Assembly (NCBI RefSeq): GCF_963678635.1
Contig: NC_087067.1
Location: 48,217,618 to 48,281,617 of the forward strand
Direction: 5' to 3'
From: Symsagittifera roscoffensis
Lineage: Eukaryota; Xenacoelomorpha; Acoela; Convolutidae
Length of the DNA: 64,000 nt
Shown here: positions 1-11,649 of the stretch, one piece after another
Position numbering within the stretch: position 1 is the stretch's first letter
Layout: the number at the start of each line of letters is the position of its first letter
Position numbers and translations under genes: made by a program
The notes under the pieces: model-generated
Seen by the model: the letters and a program-made list of their open reading frames with translations, nothing else
What the model was told of the DNA's origin: nothing
Databases searched by the model: none

Positions 1-75
1 AGCTTTCAATATTGTTGCAGTTATGTGCAGTGTAATATGTCGGAGAGGGGCAATCATCAGGGTCTTGGCTGGAAT
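1..75. repeat. Truncated duplicate of part of the exon at 2265-2339
   Basis: The first 75 bases match 2265-2339 in the same orientation, with one difference seen (T at 70 against C). Similarity stops right after this block. The source lies within the proline-rich coding exon, so this is a recent local duplicate of coding sequence, cut by the window edge. More of the copy may lie to the left. Confidence 0.9.
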
Positions 76-1647
76 TGGCGGGTTTAATGATTGGCTTTTT
101 GACAATTTGGCTCAATTAACGCGCGATATGTTTCGCGCTTTTAACATGTAAGCGGAGATCCAATTATTACGTTCTAGAAAACGTTCCAAATTGGTTGAAA
201 TAAACTTATTTGCCATGATTGATTGTTATAGCAGCGAAATTTTTTCTTTTGTACTTTATATGGCGTGCGGGGATGATTTTCATTAAAAAGTTCAATTTTT
301 CTATGTTATTACTGTTCCATAAATCTTAAAAGGCATTCGGAACATTCAGGGCTTCGCGTTGATACGAGCAGTCTTGTTAGAACTTAAGTGGCAAATAAAT
401 CGAGCGAACGAACAATTTCAAGTTGAATGGATCAAAATAAGGTTGTTTTTATACGTAATCTCTGACATGGAAGGAAATTACTACTATGATTACTTAAGAT
501 TGCTCGTATCAGGACGAAAGTAACACAGTATTTGTGCTCGGTGCTGTTTTTATCTCGCCACTTTTTGAGCTAGCCACTTTTGATAAAATTTTTTTACAGT
601 CTGCAAAAAATTGATTTTTTGAAGTCAAAAATTGATCTTCTATCTTTTTTTAAGTAAATTTTTAGAAAATTTGAAAGAAAATTCTGAAAAAGATATCAAA
701 GGTTTTTACAATTTTGTTTTCCAGACACCTTAAGTGACAAACGCAGCGTTCAAGCCGAAAAGCGTTAAGCGTTTTGTCATGATAGGAGTAGTCTTGTCGC
801 TTCGACTTTTGAAGAAAGTAGCAGAATATTTGTGCTCGTTTGGTGTTTCCGCTGAAAAATTCGGAAGTCTGAAAAGGCTGCTCGTATATTAGGGCAAAGC
901 CCTAAGTGTTCTGACTGCCTCATAATCCATATCGATTAAATTGTTGGGAAAAAATATAAAAAAAAAACTAAAATTTTTGAACAATATCAAAGATCAAGTG
1001 TGAAAATTTGAGGCGTTCAAAATTAATGCGACCGATTAGCTAGCCTCAATTCAATCAATTTGGAACGATTTTGTTTTGCGTGATAATTCGCCACGCATGA
1101 ATGATTCGCGCTACGCTCTCAGGCTTCTGCATAAAATATTCAATGTGCGCTTAAAATAGTCCAGAGCATGGCCGAATTGGCAATGTTCAAACTTCTAATT
1201 TTTTGCAAAAAAGATCGGAAGTAAATTTCTTTTTGTAATTGACTTCAGGAGAAGAATATCTTCAATCCGACAAATATTTTTTTGAAAACTATTATTTCGA
1301 TTGCGGAAAATGGACTGAATACAAAAAAATAACACGCTTAAACATTCCGTTTTCTTCGAAAGTCGGAACGACTAACCATTTTTGGCGGATTCTTTTACAC
1401 TATGAAAGAGGTTCATGTTCAAAGCTTGAAACAAAATCTCTGCGCAAATTTCAGCAGCGACATTATTCTACAGTTAAGTATTCGAAATTGACCAAATTAG
1501 CAATTTTCAATCCCCATAACCCTATAAAACATTGGTCACCATAACATCAATCTAATAACAAGCAAGATCTAGAATTTAGGCCGGTTTTGGGAAGAAATCA
1601 GCTTTTATGCAACTAGTAGCGTTTTCCAGTAAACGGAAACCTAACAG
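76..1647. other. Non-coding stretch with two diverged dispersed-repeat copies
   Basis: I see no supportable gene here. Positions 511-605 and 797-850 carry diverged copies of the repeat best seen at 6931-7109 (shared core around AGTATTTGTGCTCG). The phrase GATACGAGCAGTCTTG at 360 and its near-complement around 500 flank the first copy. A 101-codon frame near 1239 lacks a clear ATG and any recognised motif. Confidence 0.5.
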
Positions 1648-2364
1648 TTATTTTGTAAGGTGCAACAAAAACTGGCTCCCTACTTCTGGCATCGTCAGTT
1701 TCAACGTCTCCGTTCTCTGATCGGCTGGCGATCCGTCCCACCTTGACTCTGGTTCGGGTAACATGAATCCAACAGGGGAAGCGGGGGCACAACTCGCTGG
1801 CGTTTTTTTGGTAGATCGAAGGATCCCATTTTCGGGTGCGGGTTGAAGTGATACTGGTGATTTTTGTGATGGCGAGGTTTTCGGGGATATCGAGGGTTTG
1901 GGTGGTGTCGCGGGCTTAGGAGATGACAGAGGTTTAGTTGACAACGGCGGCGGATGCTGCTTGTTAATTTCCTTGTTCTTGCGGAAAATTGGGTTGTTTT
2001 GGATATCCGATAATGGGGGAGGAGGCTGTTTACAACTCTCCCCTTTCTTCCGGAAAATTGGGTTATTCTGGATATCCGAAATGAGCAAACCCTGTGAAGG
2101 TATTGGACTACTATGGCCGCTTTGGATAACAGCGGGTTCTTTAGTACGACTACCAGGCATTTCAGACGTTAAATTAGCCGTACATACTGGTATGATTTCT
2201 TTCTGATAACAACTGTTTGTCGAAGAAGTCTTGTTAGAATTAGCAAAATAGTTTATCTCTATATAGCTTTCAATATTGTTGCAGTTATGTGCAGTGTAAT
2301 ATGTCGGAGAGGGGCAATCATCAGGGTCTTGGCCGGAATAGTAATATGATGAATACGAGGCCAT
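1648..2364 (-). CDS. Proline-rich protein, exon or single-exon gene, unknown function
   Basis: A 238-codon frame starts at the ATG at 2364; the GTG two codons upstream is an unlikely start. The N-terminus is rich in Ser and Tyr (SYSSYYYSG). The middle has two copies of a SDIQNNPIFRK motif about 29 residues apart, each beside a run of prolines, followed by a Pro/Ser/Lys stretch with PxxP motifs that could bind SH3 domains. There is no signal peptide, membrane segment or recognised fold. The composition suggests a disordered cytoplasmic adaptor or the tail of a larger protein. It ends at TAA (1648-1650). Part of it is duplicated at 1-75. It may be one exon of a bigger gene. Confidence 0.55.
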   Translation of the reverse strand: MASYSSYYYSGQDPDDCPSPTYYTAHNCNNIESYIEINYFANSNKTSSTNSCYQKEIIPVCTANLTSEMPGSRTKEPAVIQSGHSSPIPSQGLLISDIQNNPIFRKKGESCKQPPPPLSDIQNNPIFRKNKEINKQHPPPLSTKPLSSPKPATPPKPSISPKTSPSQKSPVSLQPAPENGILRSTKKTPASCAPASPVGFMLPEPESRWDGSPADQRTETLKLTMPEVGSQFLLHLTK

Positions 2365-2370
2365 GGCCAC

Positions 2371-3410
2371 ATATGATAAGCTCTCTTATGCCGCTCTCAA
2401 AACTCTCATCTTAACGAAAGCTCAAATCAAACATCGCAAACATGGGATTAAAACAGGACAACAACGTATAAAGTTGACATTTACAATGTTTTCTACGTAT
2501 TTGACAAGAAGTTTCTGATGGTTTTGAAGGTTCAATATAATTTAGGATACACATATGCACTTGACTTCTGTTGTTTATGCCTAAATGGTTAAGTTGTTGT
2601 TTAATCCCTTGGTAAATTTGTCCAAATGTAGAATTTATCAGAAAACAAACAAACGAACAGACAGTTTGTTATATTAGATCTGAAGTGAATTCAAGATTCT
2701 GAAGTCACGTCAACTGAATTCGAATATTTCGTAAACATCCAAAATCCAAATGATGATGATTTTCATGATGCTTGCAATGCGATGTTATCAAACACGGGTT
2801 TCAAAGAGAGAAGTTTTGTTTGCTCTGTGCCCAGGCAAAACTGAGAGAAACAACTTGGGTTCAGCATGAAATTTTTCATCGAACTGAAACTCCGGCCAAA
2901 CAGATAATAAAGGGGGGTCTCCGAGCAAAAAAAATCATTGACATGACATTTAAGAGAACTCCCAACAATGTTTTTGTTTGTTTTGGACAATTATGACGAT
3001 ACAGCTATAATGATACAAATAAGATACAACTACACAGATAAGTTTCCAGACATAATTCTTCGTGACTTCGATATCTTATTCTCGAACTTAAGCTGATCGG
3101 ACCTGATCGCTTTATCAGCTTTTTTTGAACTGTTGGCACAAAAACGCAAAGCTAAAGGCTTTGCCAGCCCGTAGTCCCAGCCTAGCATCCCGAAAATAAG
3201 GGCAATTGTCCTGGGATTAAATTGCTAAGGCACGAGTCAGGTTCTTGCGTTTAGTTACGTTTCCGAGAGTCTGCAAGGAAACCTCTTTCCAAAAAAAGCT
3301 GACAAAAGTTTCAGTAGGAGTAAAATTGGAATTTAATAATACGAAAGAATAAACAAAAGTGAAGCAAAATTTACAATGGCTCAACACAAACTAGATAACG
3401 CTCTGAAAAA
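2371..3410. other. No gene seen
   Basis: Two overlapping ~75-codon frames on opposite strands at 2763-2996 mirror each other and carry no recognisable motif. I see no repeat or RNA gene. The segment may be intron or flank of the MULE fragment that follows on the minus strand. Confidence 0.4.
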
Positions 3411-3884
3411 CTACAGATCAGTTTTGTCTTCGTAAACGGACATTATGTTTTGTACTCTTTCATTTAATACTCGATACTTTTTCTTTTTTGTGAACTTGTG
3501 GCCACTCGATGCATCAAACAATTTGAGTTTTTGTACGGAAGCGTCTTTTTGCAGGCTGCCAACTACTTTCCACATATTTGGGTGGGTTCCGCTGAAATAT
3601 GATTGAATCCCGAAATGCCATCCCTCGACAGCATTTGTTGTTCGAGCAATCCCACTCACAGCAGCATCTCGCTGGTTCCAAAGGGAGGGTGGGAATGAAA
3701 CTTCACGGTTTGGCACCAAGCTTTTTATATAAGTAGAGCCGAAGTACAGACACACTTCGTCGTTAAATTGTAGGACACCAAAATTTGCATTTGGGTGTGT
3801 TCTAGTTTTTTTGGTTCTGTTACTTACAAGCCAAATCAGAAACAACAAATAGTCATCAGAATGGATTGAATGATAAACCATCAT
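3411..3884 (-). pseudogene. C-terminal fragment of a MULE-type (FLYWCH-associated) transposase
   Basis: The minus-strand frame has the signature of the C-terminal part of animal MULE-like transposases: a FPPSLWN segment, then RTTNAVEGWH, a SYFSGTHPNMWKVV segment and a Lys-rich tail with YRVLNERVQNIMSVYE. In the family this follows the DDE catalytic domain. No catalytic core or FLYWCH finger is found upstream within 500 bp, so this is a partial copy or a last exon. It ends at a TAG in its own frame. It is unlikely to be active. A different MULE copy lies at 40.06-41.04 kb. Confidence 0.7.
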
Positions 3885-4899
3885 GAAGCCTTTCTGTCGC
3901 GATTCGAACGACCTTTGAAAACTATCGGAAGAACGTAAAACTGTTGATAAACACTGGTTGGAAATTTTTGAGAATCAGTCTTCTTGCGAGCAAGTACCGC
4001 AATCGAGTAACACTCGTTAGAATAAAAAATTGGTTATGAAGAAAACTAATTTTTGATATTTCATACAGCGCTTATTCGGATCGAAACCTTTCTAAATAAG
4101 AATTTTTTTCATATTTTTTTTCATATTCATATTTGTTAATCATTTTTTGATACAAATGTTGTCGATTATGAACGCAGGATACTTGTTTGCTGTCGGTATC
4201 GCTTTATACTTAGCTTATGAGCTTATGAGAGAAATTTCTCTAGCATCGATTAAAAATTTTTAAACAATTTCCTTAATAGAAATAAACTATACTTAAGGAT
4301 AGATGGTTGAATGTGCACAGAATGTTTCCGCCGTGTTCATTAAATCAACGGAAAAAGAATTTTTTCTCGAAATTGGTCGGTACATTCTGTGCTACTTGAA
4401 CACGCAACCGTCTATCCTTTTTATAATTTGTCGATTACTCATTTTTCTGAGTAGAGTTGTTTGAAACTGCAACTCGAAACTGGAGTATGTCTCTCCTAAA
4501 GCTAAGTAAAGCGAGACCGATAGAAAACAAGTATCTTGAAGGGTAACTGAAAAACACATTAAAAATTGAGTGAAAAATACGAGAAATTGTTGAAGGAAAA
4601 CAGGAGTGAGAGTTATGAGAGTTATCAAGCTGAATCTCTTGAAATTGATTCTGGGCCACCAGGTTATGGTGTTGAAGTCTTTTAGTATTTATTTTTAAAG
4701 ATGCGAGCTTTTGTTTTCTTCAGACTCAAAAATATTCGAAGTTAAGTTTATGAGTACAGAAATTGGATTTGATGAATGCTTTTTCATTATCTTGTATGAT
4801 AAGACCGGGATTCTATTTCAAGTGAAAACAATCATCTTTTCTGCTTTTTTTCTCATCAATACGCACTCAAGTTCTCAGGCTAAAAATCAAAAATTTAGA
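3885..4899. other. No gene seen
   Basis: AT-rich DNA. Short overlapping frames around 4392-4929 have no motif and fall in low-complexity sequence. The phrase CAGAATGTTTCCGCCGTGTTC near 4320 resembles the GTTCCGACCACAG phrase of the following repeat, so this may be its most diverged edge. Confidence 0.4.
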
Positions 4900-4929
4900 A
4901 GTTTTATCGTCAGTGCTCACAAATTTTAA

Positions 4930-6180
4930 CAAGGAAAGCCGGTTACTGTGCATGAAGCACAGAATGTTCCGACCACAGTCATAAAAAATACAAAAACATT
5001 TTCTCAAGTCGGTGTCGCTTTTTCTGCAGGTTGTAAAAAAAATCCTAAACGAAAAAGTAGAACATAACTGAAAATCATAGTAAAATAGTTCAAATGCAAA
5101 ACAGCTTTTGAAGAAAAATGAAAAGAAAAAAAGAAAACAATTTTGCGGAAATTTTTTGATTTTTGAATTCTTTGGTTGCCAAAATTGCGCTAAAAACTCC
5201 AAAAACTACCAATTACTTAAGTTAAACGGCTACAGAACTTGAATTAAAATTAAGCTTAAATAAGCTATTGCAATTACTAACTATGGTTTTTGTTAGCCCG
5301 AAATTAGACAAAAAATCAAAAATTTCAAACCGATTTCTCTCGACATTGTGAAAAAACTTTTGAAATTTGTTAACGTTTTTCGAATTACGACTGAAAGTGC
5401 TTCAACATGATATATCACTCAATCTTGTCCGATGATTTTTGTAGTAGCTGATTTTGCGTGGAAAAAAACTAAAACACAACTGAATCCAAAGTTTCTCCCC
5501 ATTTTCAGTGGTCGGAACAACAAAGATAGCCGATTAGTGTGCAAAAAGCACAATATGTTCCTACCATAGTCTTAAAAAACTACATTTTTTTCAAATTTGT
5601 TCAAATCACGACTTAAAGGGCTTTTAATTGATATATCACTCAATAAATGCCAGAGATTTTTTGTAATTGACAGTTTAAGATCAGTTAAAGAGTTACAGTT
5701 ATTTAAGAAAAAAAAAACTTAATAAATCTGTAAAAATTTACTGATTTAGTCTTAGTTTTTAAGAATAATGCCTAAAAAACTGAAAAAAAAATTGAAATGT
5801 TTTCCAATAAATCTTTTATATTTTTTTAATGGAAATTCATTGCACTTTTAAATTTTTGATTCCAAATATTGCGCTAAAAAACTACCTTAATTGAGAAAAA
5901 TAAGTTTTCACGGCTTAAGTTAAGCTTAAATAAGCTATTGCAATTCCTAACTACCTTACTAATTAGCTGGAAATTAGAACAGAAATCAAAATTTTCAAAC
6001 CAGTTTTTCTCGACACTGTGAAAATTTTTTTAAGGACGTTCAAATCACGAATGAAACGGCCTTAATATGATACATCATTCAGTCCTGTCTGATGATTATT
6101 TGTAGTAGCCAATTATGCGTGGAAAACAAAATTGTCGGAACAAAAATAAGCGATTAGAATTAATTAAAATGGATTATAAT
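4930..6180. repeat. Degenerate ~0.6-0.7 kb tandem repeat, about two copies
   Basis: Several phrases recur in the same order. GCATGAAGCACAGAATGTTCCGACC (about 4950) matches a similar phrase at about 5540. AAGCTTAAATAAGCTATTGC occurs at 5252 and 5924. GATATATCACTCAATCTTGTC (5408) matches diverged forms at 5630 and 6067. TAGTAGCTGATTTTGCGTGG (5442) matches TAGTAGCCAATTATGCGTGG near 6102. Mismatches and indels are many, so the duplication is old. No coding potential is seen. Confidence 0.65.
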
Positions 6181-6930
6181 GCTATAATGCAGTAAAGCAC
6201 TAAAGTCCGTAGTAAACTGTTTGTAATGAATATGTTGTATTTTTCTAGAAAAAATAACCATTAAACTCAATTATAATTAATATCAAATTACATTTAAAAA
6301 AATCAATCGAAGTAAAGTAGTCTACACGTTTTAATATTGCCATTTGCTTTAGGTTGGTTACCTGCTGTACAAATTCATTTTTTTCTGCATGACTTCTACT
6401 TTTTTTTTCTTCATTTTTGTTACCTTATTTTTTCATTTCAACTTGTTTGGATGAAATCGTTTGCCAATTTGAGTAAGTGTAGTATTTGAATTCAAGTAAG
6501 CCGTATATTCAAATCGTTTATTCTTGATGCAGAATGTTTTGTTGCAAAACTTTGCTCGGCAGAACGCAAAAACAAAGTTGCAAATACTGTAAATGAATAA
6601 ATAGCTAATTTTAAATTGATAAAACAATGATTTAATTTCGGTTTTCAATCAGTTTCGTTGTCTGAGGTCGACAAGGGAATCGATTATTTTAACAAAATTT
6701 TAGAACACAAGACCATCATAATTAATTTTTTCACTTTACCTAGAAGAAGGTGTGTTCAACCAACCACAAGTGACAATGAATCTGGTTCTTCAAAATCTAT
6801 TAGTCACTGAAGCATTCAAGATCTTGCTTTTTGAGAAGTCTAAGTAATAATATTTTAGATACCAAAGCCAATATAGCTTAGATACTCAAAAATCAGTTAC
6901 GCAAACAAAGACCAAAGCGTTGAGTTGTTG
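6181..6930. other. No gene seen
   Basis: AT-rich sequence. A 71-codon minus-strand frame at 6433-6648 has no recognisable motif and no conserved partner in the window. Confidence 0.4.
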
Positions 6931-7109
6931 ATCCGACTTTCGTAACGAAAGTAACGGAATATTTGTGCTCGGGGTGGTTTTTTTCCTCAGACAAACTTCG
7001 ACTGTTTAACTAGCCATTTTTGACGGAATTTTTTTTACATCATTCAAAAGGTATTGTTGTCCTGAGCTTAAATTTGAAAAGATATTTAAACTGTGACCAT
7101 TTTTTGTAA
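6931..7109 (+). repeat. Dispersed repeat, copy A
   Basis: This block matches 7997-8176 almost throughout. The shared core is CGAAAGTAACGGAATATTTG followed by a T-rich tract, a TCAGACAAA phrase, a TTTTTAACTA-like phrase and ATTCAAAAGGTATTGTTGT. More diverged copies lie at 511-605, 797-850 and 7485-7570. No coding frame or terminal inverted repeat is obvious, so it could be a small non-autonomous element or a local satellite. Confidence 0.75.
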
Positions 7110-7996
7110 TGTTATGGGGTTCAAAGATAGCCAACTTTGCAATCATTTGCCAGAGTAAAACTTACCATAGCTCGATGTCTTTCGCTTCAAATTTGATAAA
7201 GTCAAGTTTAGTCGCCAAATTTTATCTTGAACTAATTTGATTCACCATGTCTAAATATGTATGGCTGATTACAGGTGTTTACATATAGTGCTGTTCAAAA
7301 TGATAAAGGTCAGATAAAAGTAACAGAGTAACATGCGAGCATTATGATGCAGTTAACCGACCAATGACTATATAAAACTAGATAATTAGTCTTAGAGTGA
7401 GATTCGGCGTTTGATTTCCGGCATCAATAAACCTATGGCTAAGACTGCTCGTCTGCTTTCAAAATCCAAACTGCCTTTGTTGCTCCGACTTTGGAAGGAA
7501 ACGCAATATTTATGCTTGGGATGGTTTTTTATTCAGTCAGTTTTCGCCGATAGCAGTTTTGAGCAAAAAAAAAAAAAATTTCATTGAAGATATCGACTTC
7601 CGGACTGTGAATTTAGACCATTTGGTTGCAATTAGATCCAATGGAAACAAAAATCGACAATTTTGTCAAAAAGTGTTGATGCGCAGTTCATTACACTTAA
7701 AAGTCTCGATCCAGGTAATTCCACGGAAATTGTGAAAAAAAATTAAAAAAAGGCCGGAGTTTCTTCTATCTACATAATGGACAGAAAAACTTCTTTAATC
7801 AGACAGGCTTATAATCAATCAGAAATATAGAATTGTTTAAACCAGATTTTGATAAACCTTTGCTGAATCATTTGATTGAGTGCAATCATTAAAAAAAATT
7901 TATTAATGATTTCAAGCAATTTAAAGAAATTACTTTGTTGAATAAATAGTGATAACTTTGAGTTTCACACATCAAATATATCCTTCAATTTTTTTG
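7110..7996. other. Spacer between two dispersed-repeat copies
   Basis: No gene seen. A diverged third copy of the flanking repeat lies at about 7485-7570 (GAAACGCAATATTTATGCTTG). The rest is AT-rich with short homopolymer runs. Confidence 0.4.
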
Positions 7997-8176
7997 TTCC
8001 GATTTTGATACGAAAGTAACGGAATATTTGTGCTCGGGGTGGGTTTTTTTTTCTTCAGACAAATTTCGACTTTTTAACTAACCATATTTGACGGAGTTTT
8101 TTATACCATTCAAAAGGTATTGTTGTTCTGAGCTCAAATTTGAAAAGATATTTCACCTGTGATCATTTTTTGTAAA
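7997..8176 (+). repeat. Dispersed repeat, copy B
   Basis: Same block as copy A, starting with TTCCGATTTTGATACGAAAG and ending near the ATCATTTTTTGTAAAG phrase. It lies about 200 bp upstream of the first recognisable trace of the DNA-polymerase pseudogene. Confidence 0.75.
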
Positions 8177-8379
8177 GTTTGTACACATGGGATGTCCAGA
8201 TTCAGTGATTCCCCAACCACTTCTGAGGAACAACCATGTTAATTGTTTGGTTTCGGATGCGCACACGCAATAACCATACAATGACAACTTGTATTTGTTT
8301 CGAGCGCTTGCAGTTCATTTACATGAATCAACTAATCTCTAAACATCCAACTCCAAGATATTTAATGACTTTCTGAAAA

Positions 8380-11081
8380 AATTAGGTTCTGTTCCGAAAC
8401 AATTTCTTGGAGTTTCGATGGATAATCTACCAATAGTTGAAGATGTAGTAGAGAAAAACATATCTTTGTCGACGATATCGACATTGAAGGGGAGACTTCA
8501 TAGGAGAATTAGCTCGGAGAAGTATCGGTAAATACGAGAATACAGTGAAACTTCTACGATACAACAACCACATTTTTTACGTCAATAACATCGACAATTT
8601 CTTCAAATGCTTCCGATGCCCAACTTACGATACATTTTTTCCACAAAGCAGACCACTTCAGCCGCCATCTTCTCTGTTGCAAGAACCGAATCAAAAAAAT
8701 TTACCCCAAAAACGAAAAAGAAATTGAACCTTCAGTTATCAAGAAAGCAAACGACTTTGTTTCCTTCAAATTTGGAGATGTTAAGCTTCTGGACATTATG
8801 AAGTTTTTGGGTGGAGCTACTACTTTAGACTTTTTTCTAAAAGCTTACAAAGCCAGTGAGACGAAAGGATACTTTCCATACGAGTGGTTTGATACTCCCA
8901 ACAAGCTTGATGAACAGCAACTACCCTCGTATGATGACTTCTACAGCAACTTGAAGAATAGTAACCCTCTCTATAAAGAGGCTGATGATTATCAAAAACT
9001 TCTTATCACTGGGATAACTGACAAGCAAGCCTTGACAAAACTCGGCCTCAAAAATTGACCACGTACGGTATTGGAAAACTACAACTATTTGAAATATATC
9101 TGGAAACAGGAAATGATGACAACATTTCGCGATTTTCTACAGCGGTATAACAACAAAGATGTTGTTCGTACTCTTGAAGCTATGCAGAAAATGATTGAAG
9201 TTTATCATGACAAAAGGATAGACATGTTAAAGCTCGGCTGCACACTACCGAATATAGCGAATATCTGCCTACACAATTCAACCGACTATAAGTTTTACCC
9301 ATTCTTTTCGAGTGATAGTGACTTGCTTGAAAAATATGGGAAGATTTGACCGGTGGTCCCTCAATTGTTTTCACAAGGAAAGCAGTAGAAAATGAAACTT
9401 TTTTCCAAAATCAAACAATTTGTGTGAATCAATCGTTGTTATTGATGTTAGTCAACTCTATTCTTATTCTAAGTGTCAGGATGTGCCCACAGGTTTGTAT
9501 ACGAGATGGGACTACAATGGAGAAAAACAAAAACTCAAGGCAAGGCAAAATCGAGTTCGAACGTATGAAAATATGGTCATGTCTTACTTTCAAGCAACCA
9601 GATCTAAATGTAAAATTGAGAGTTACTACACTACAGCAACACAGAAAAAGTTTGATTGCTTTAGTGTTGATGGTTATTGCAAACATTGTATGACTGTCTT
9701 TGAAACAAAAGGTTGTTATTTCCATTTTTATCCTTGTCAAGGAACTAGACCGAGCCTAACTGATGATGATATCAAACGATGAACCAAGAAAAGAGAAATG
9801 GACGAGCTTCGAAAAGATTACAATCGAGAAAAAGGATACTCTATAGAAGAAATGTGGGAGTGTAGTTGGCGGGATCAATATAAAAAACAGTGTAGACGTA
9901 AAAAATTATGTTAGAACTCACTTTCCCTTCAAAAAACTTCTTTATGCAAATTCACTAGAAATGAAACAAAATTCGGTCACGTGCAATACAATCTGAGTGT
10001 TCCAGACGAGTTAAAAGCACAATTTTTCAATTTTCCACAAATATTGATGTTACCAGAAACAATATTGGCAAGAAAAAACGATTTGCTGAAACAGCCGCAA
10101 TGAGTGTTGATATCGAGCTTCAAGTTGACCAACGGAACAATGATTACACCGCCCTTCAACTTTTACTTGGATATTGGACTACAGTGTACAAAAACTCATC
10201 AATTTGTAAAATACACACCACATAAATTATTCAACAGTTTTGTTCAGTCTGTTGTTGATGCTAGGCGAGACGGCGATGAAAATCCATTATCTGGCGTAGC
10301 AGCCAAAACATTGAAACTTCTAGGAAATAGTTCCTTCGGCTATCAAATAATGGACAGATCAAAACATACAATGACAAAATGTCTTGGAGACAAAAAAACC
10401 CACAAAGCTATCAATAACCAATTCATCGAGAGACTCAAAATCGTAGCTAAAGCTTTGTATGAAGTGGAACTTGTTTAATCTACTATTGAGCATCGTGAAA
10501 CATTTATAGTAGGATTCTTGATACTACAGTATGCCAAGTTGAGAATGTTGGAGCTGTATAACAACTTTTTCGATAAATTTTGCGATGTCAAAAAATTCGA
10601 GGAACTCGAAATGGATACAGATTCCCTCTATTTGGTTTTGGTAGAAAAAAATTTAGATGATTGTATTCTTCCCAGCAAACGAGTAGAATGGACTAAAAAG
10701 CAAAGCAAGGACTGTCGAGTCGATTTCAGAGCAGATGCGAAAAACAATTTTTTTCCCGTACTTGCTGTTCTAAACAGAATAGACATGACAAGAGAGAACC
10801 AGGATTGTTAAAGGAGGAGTTCAGATGCTCCAAAATGTTATGCCTGTGTGGTAAAACCTGTTGCTGTTACGACAGTAAAAGTCAAAAGTATAAGTTTAGC
10901 ATTAAAGGACTGAACAAACGCGCATTAGAAGACTCTGTAGATGGCTCGATGCCTAAGTATCGACAAGTACTGGACGAGGCAGTGAATTTGAAGTCAATGA
11001 ACAGAGGATTCAAACCGATTAACTATGCAGTCGCAATTTTTGAACAAACTAAAAAAACGACTGAGCTATTTTTACTCTAAA
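8380..11081 (+). pseudogene. Protein-primed family B DNA polymerase of a Polinton/Maverick-like element, decayed
   Basis: Fragments in several frames line up in order as one family B polymerase (DNA_pol_B_2 type). First comes a zinc-finger-like CFRCPTYDTFF stretch (about 8607) with a downstream His. An exonuclease/linker region with PYEWFDTPNKL follows (8880). A motif-A-like IDVSQLYSYSK lies at about 9440, where Pro of the usual SLYP is lost. Motif B is LLGNSSFGYQIM (about 10317) and motif C is MDTDSLY (10611). A Cys-rich tail (CLCGKTCCCYD) follows at 10840. At least six stops or frameshifts interrupt it, for example after 9055, 9349, 9780, 10476 and 10809. Such polymerases replicate large self-synthesising DNA transposons. 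I see no integrase, protease or capsid gene beside it, so it is a lone relic or a polymerase-only element. Confidence 0.88.
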
Positions 11082-11640
11082 CGGGAAGTTGAATGTGATG
11101 GAATACATACTAAACCTCTAAAATTGTAAGAGATAATGTAACAAAACTGTACACGATGCTGTAAGGTAATATGTTTTCCTCAAAGTTAATCTTTTTTTTT
11201 CAAAAATGATTTTTAAACGCTACGTTTGAGTTAACAAAAAATAACTCTACGATGAAAAAAATTCAGAATCTGCAACATCAGCAAAATTGGGCGCCAAAAA
11301 TTTTTTGAAAGTTACAATCTGAAATTTACCATCAAAAGTTTTTTTCCTATCTTATTGATTTCTTAATACATAGGAAAATCTGTACACTCTACATGGTAAT
11401 TTCGGGCGCCTAAAAACTTACAATCTGAAACTTACCATCTAAAACCTGGGATCTTGAGTAGGAATTGTATTCCCTATCTTAATACATAGGAAATTTATAG
11501 CCTATCTTAATATATAGGTTGGTGACCGGATGCTCGAAAGTTATAGAGGGTTTTCCCCCAGATACAATTTTACAGAGAAACGGCAACCGTTCTTAGTACA
11601 GTCACAAGCTAGTTTCCAGGAGCACGAAACATTCTCATTG
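11082..11640. other. AT-rich tail after the polymerase relic, with repeated short motifs
   Basis: No gene. It has short local repeats: CTTACAATCTGAAA/TTACAATCTGAAATTT followed by ACCATC, and three related TATCTTAATA-ATAGG phrases between 11350 and 11520. One of these (11467-11485) recurs exactly, inverted, at 41163-41181. This may be the end of a mobile element. Confidence 0.45.
11467..11485 (+). repeat. 19-bp motif repeated in inverted orientation at 41163-41181
   Basis: GTATTCCCTATCTTAATAC here is the exact reverse complement of 41163-41181. A near match on the same strand as the distant copy lies at 43064 (TAAGATAGGGAATA). An exact 19-mer is not expected by chance in 64 kb, so both sites probably belong to one repeat family. 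Confidence 0.7.
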
Positions 11641-11649
11641 TGTTTTTTA

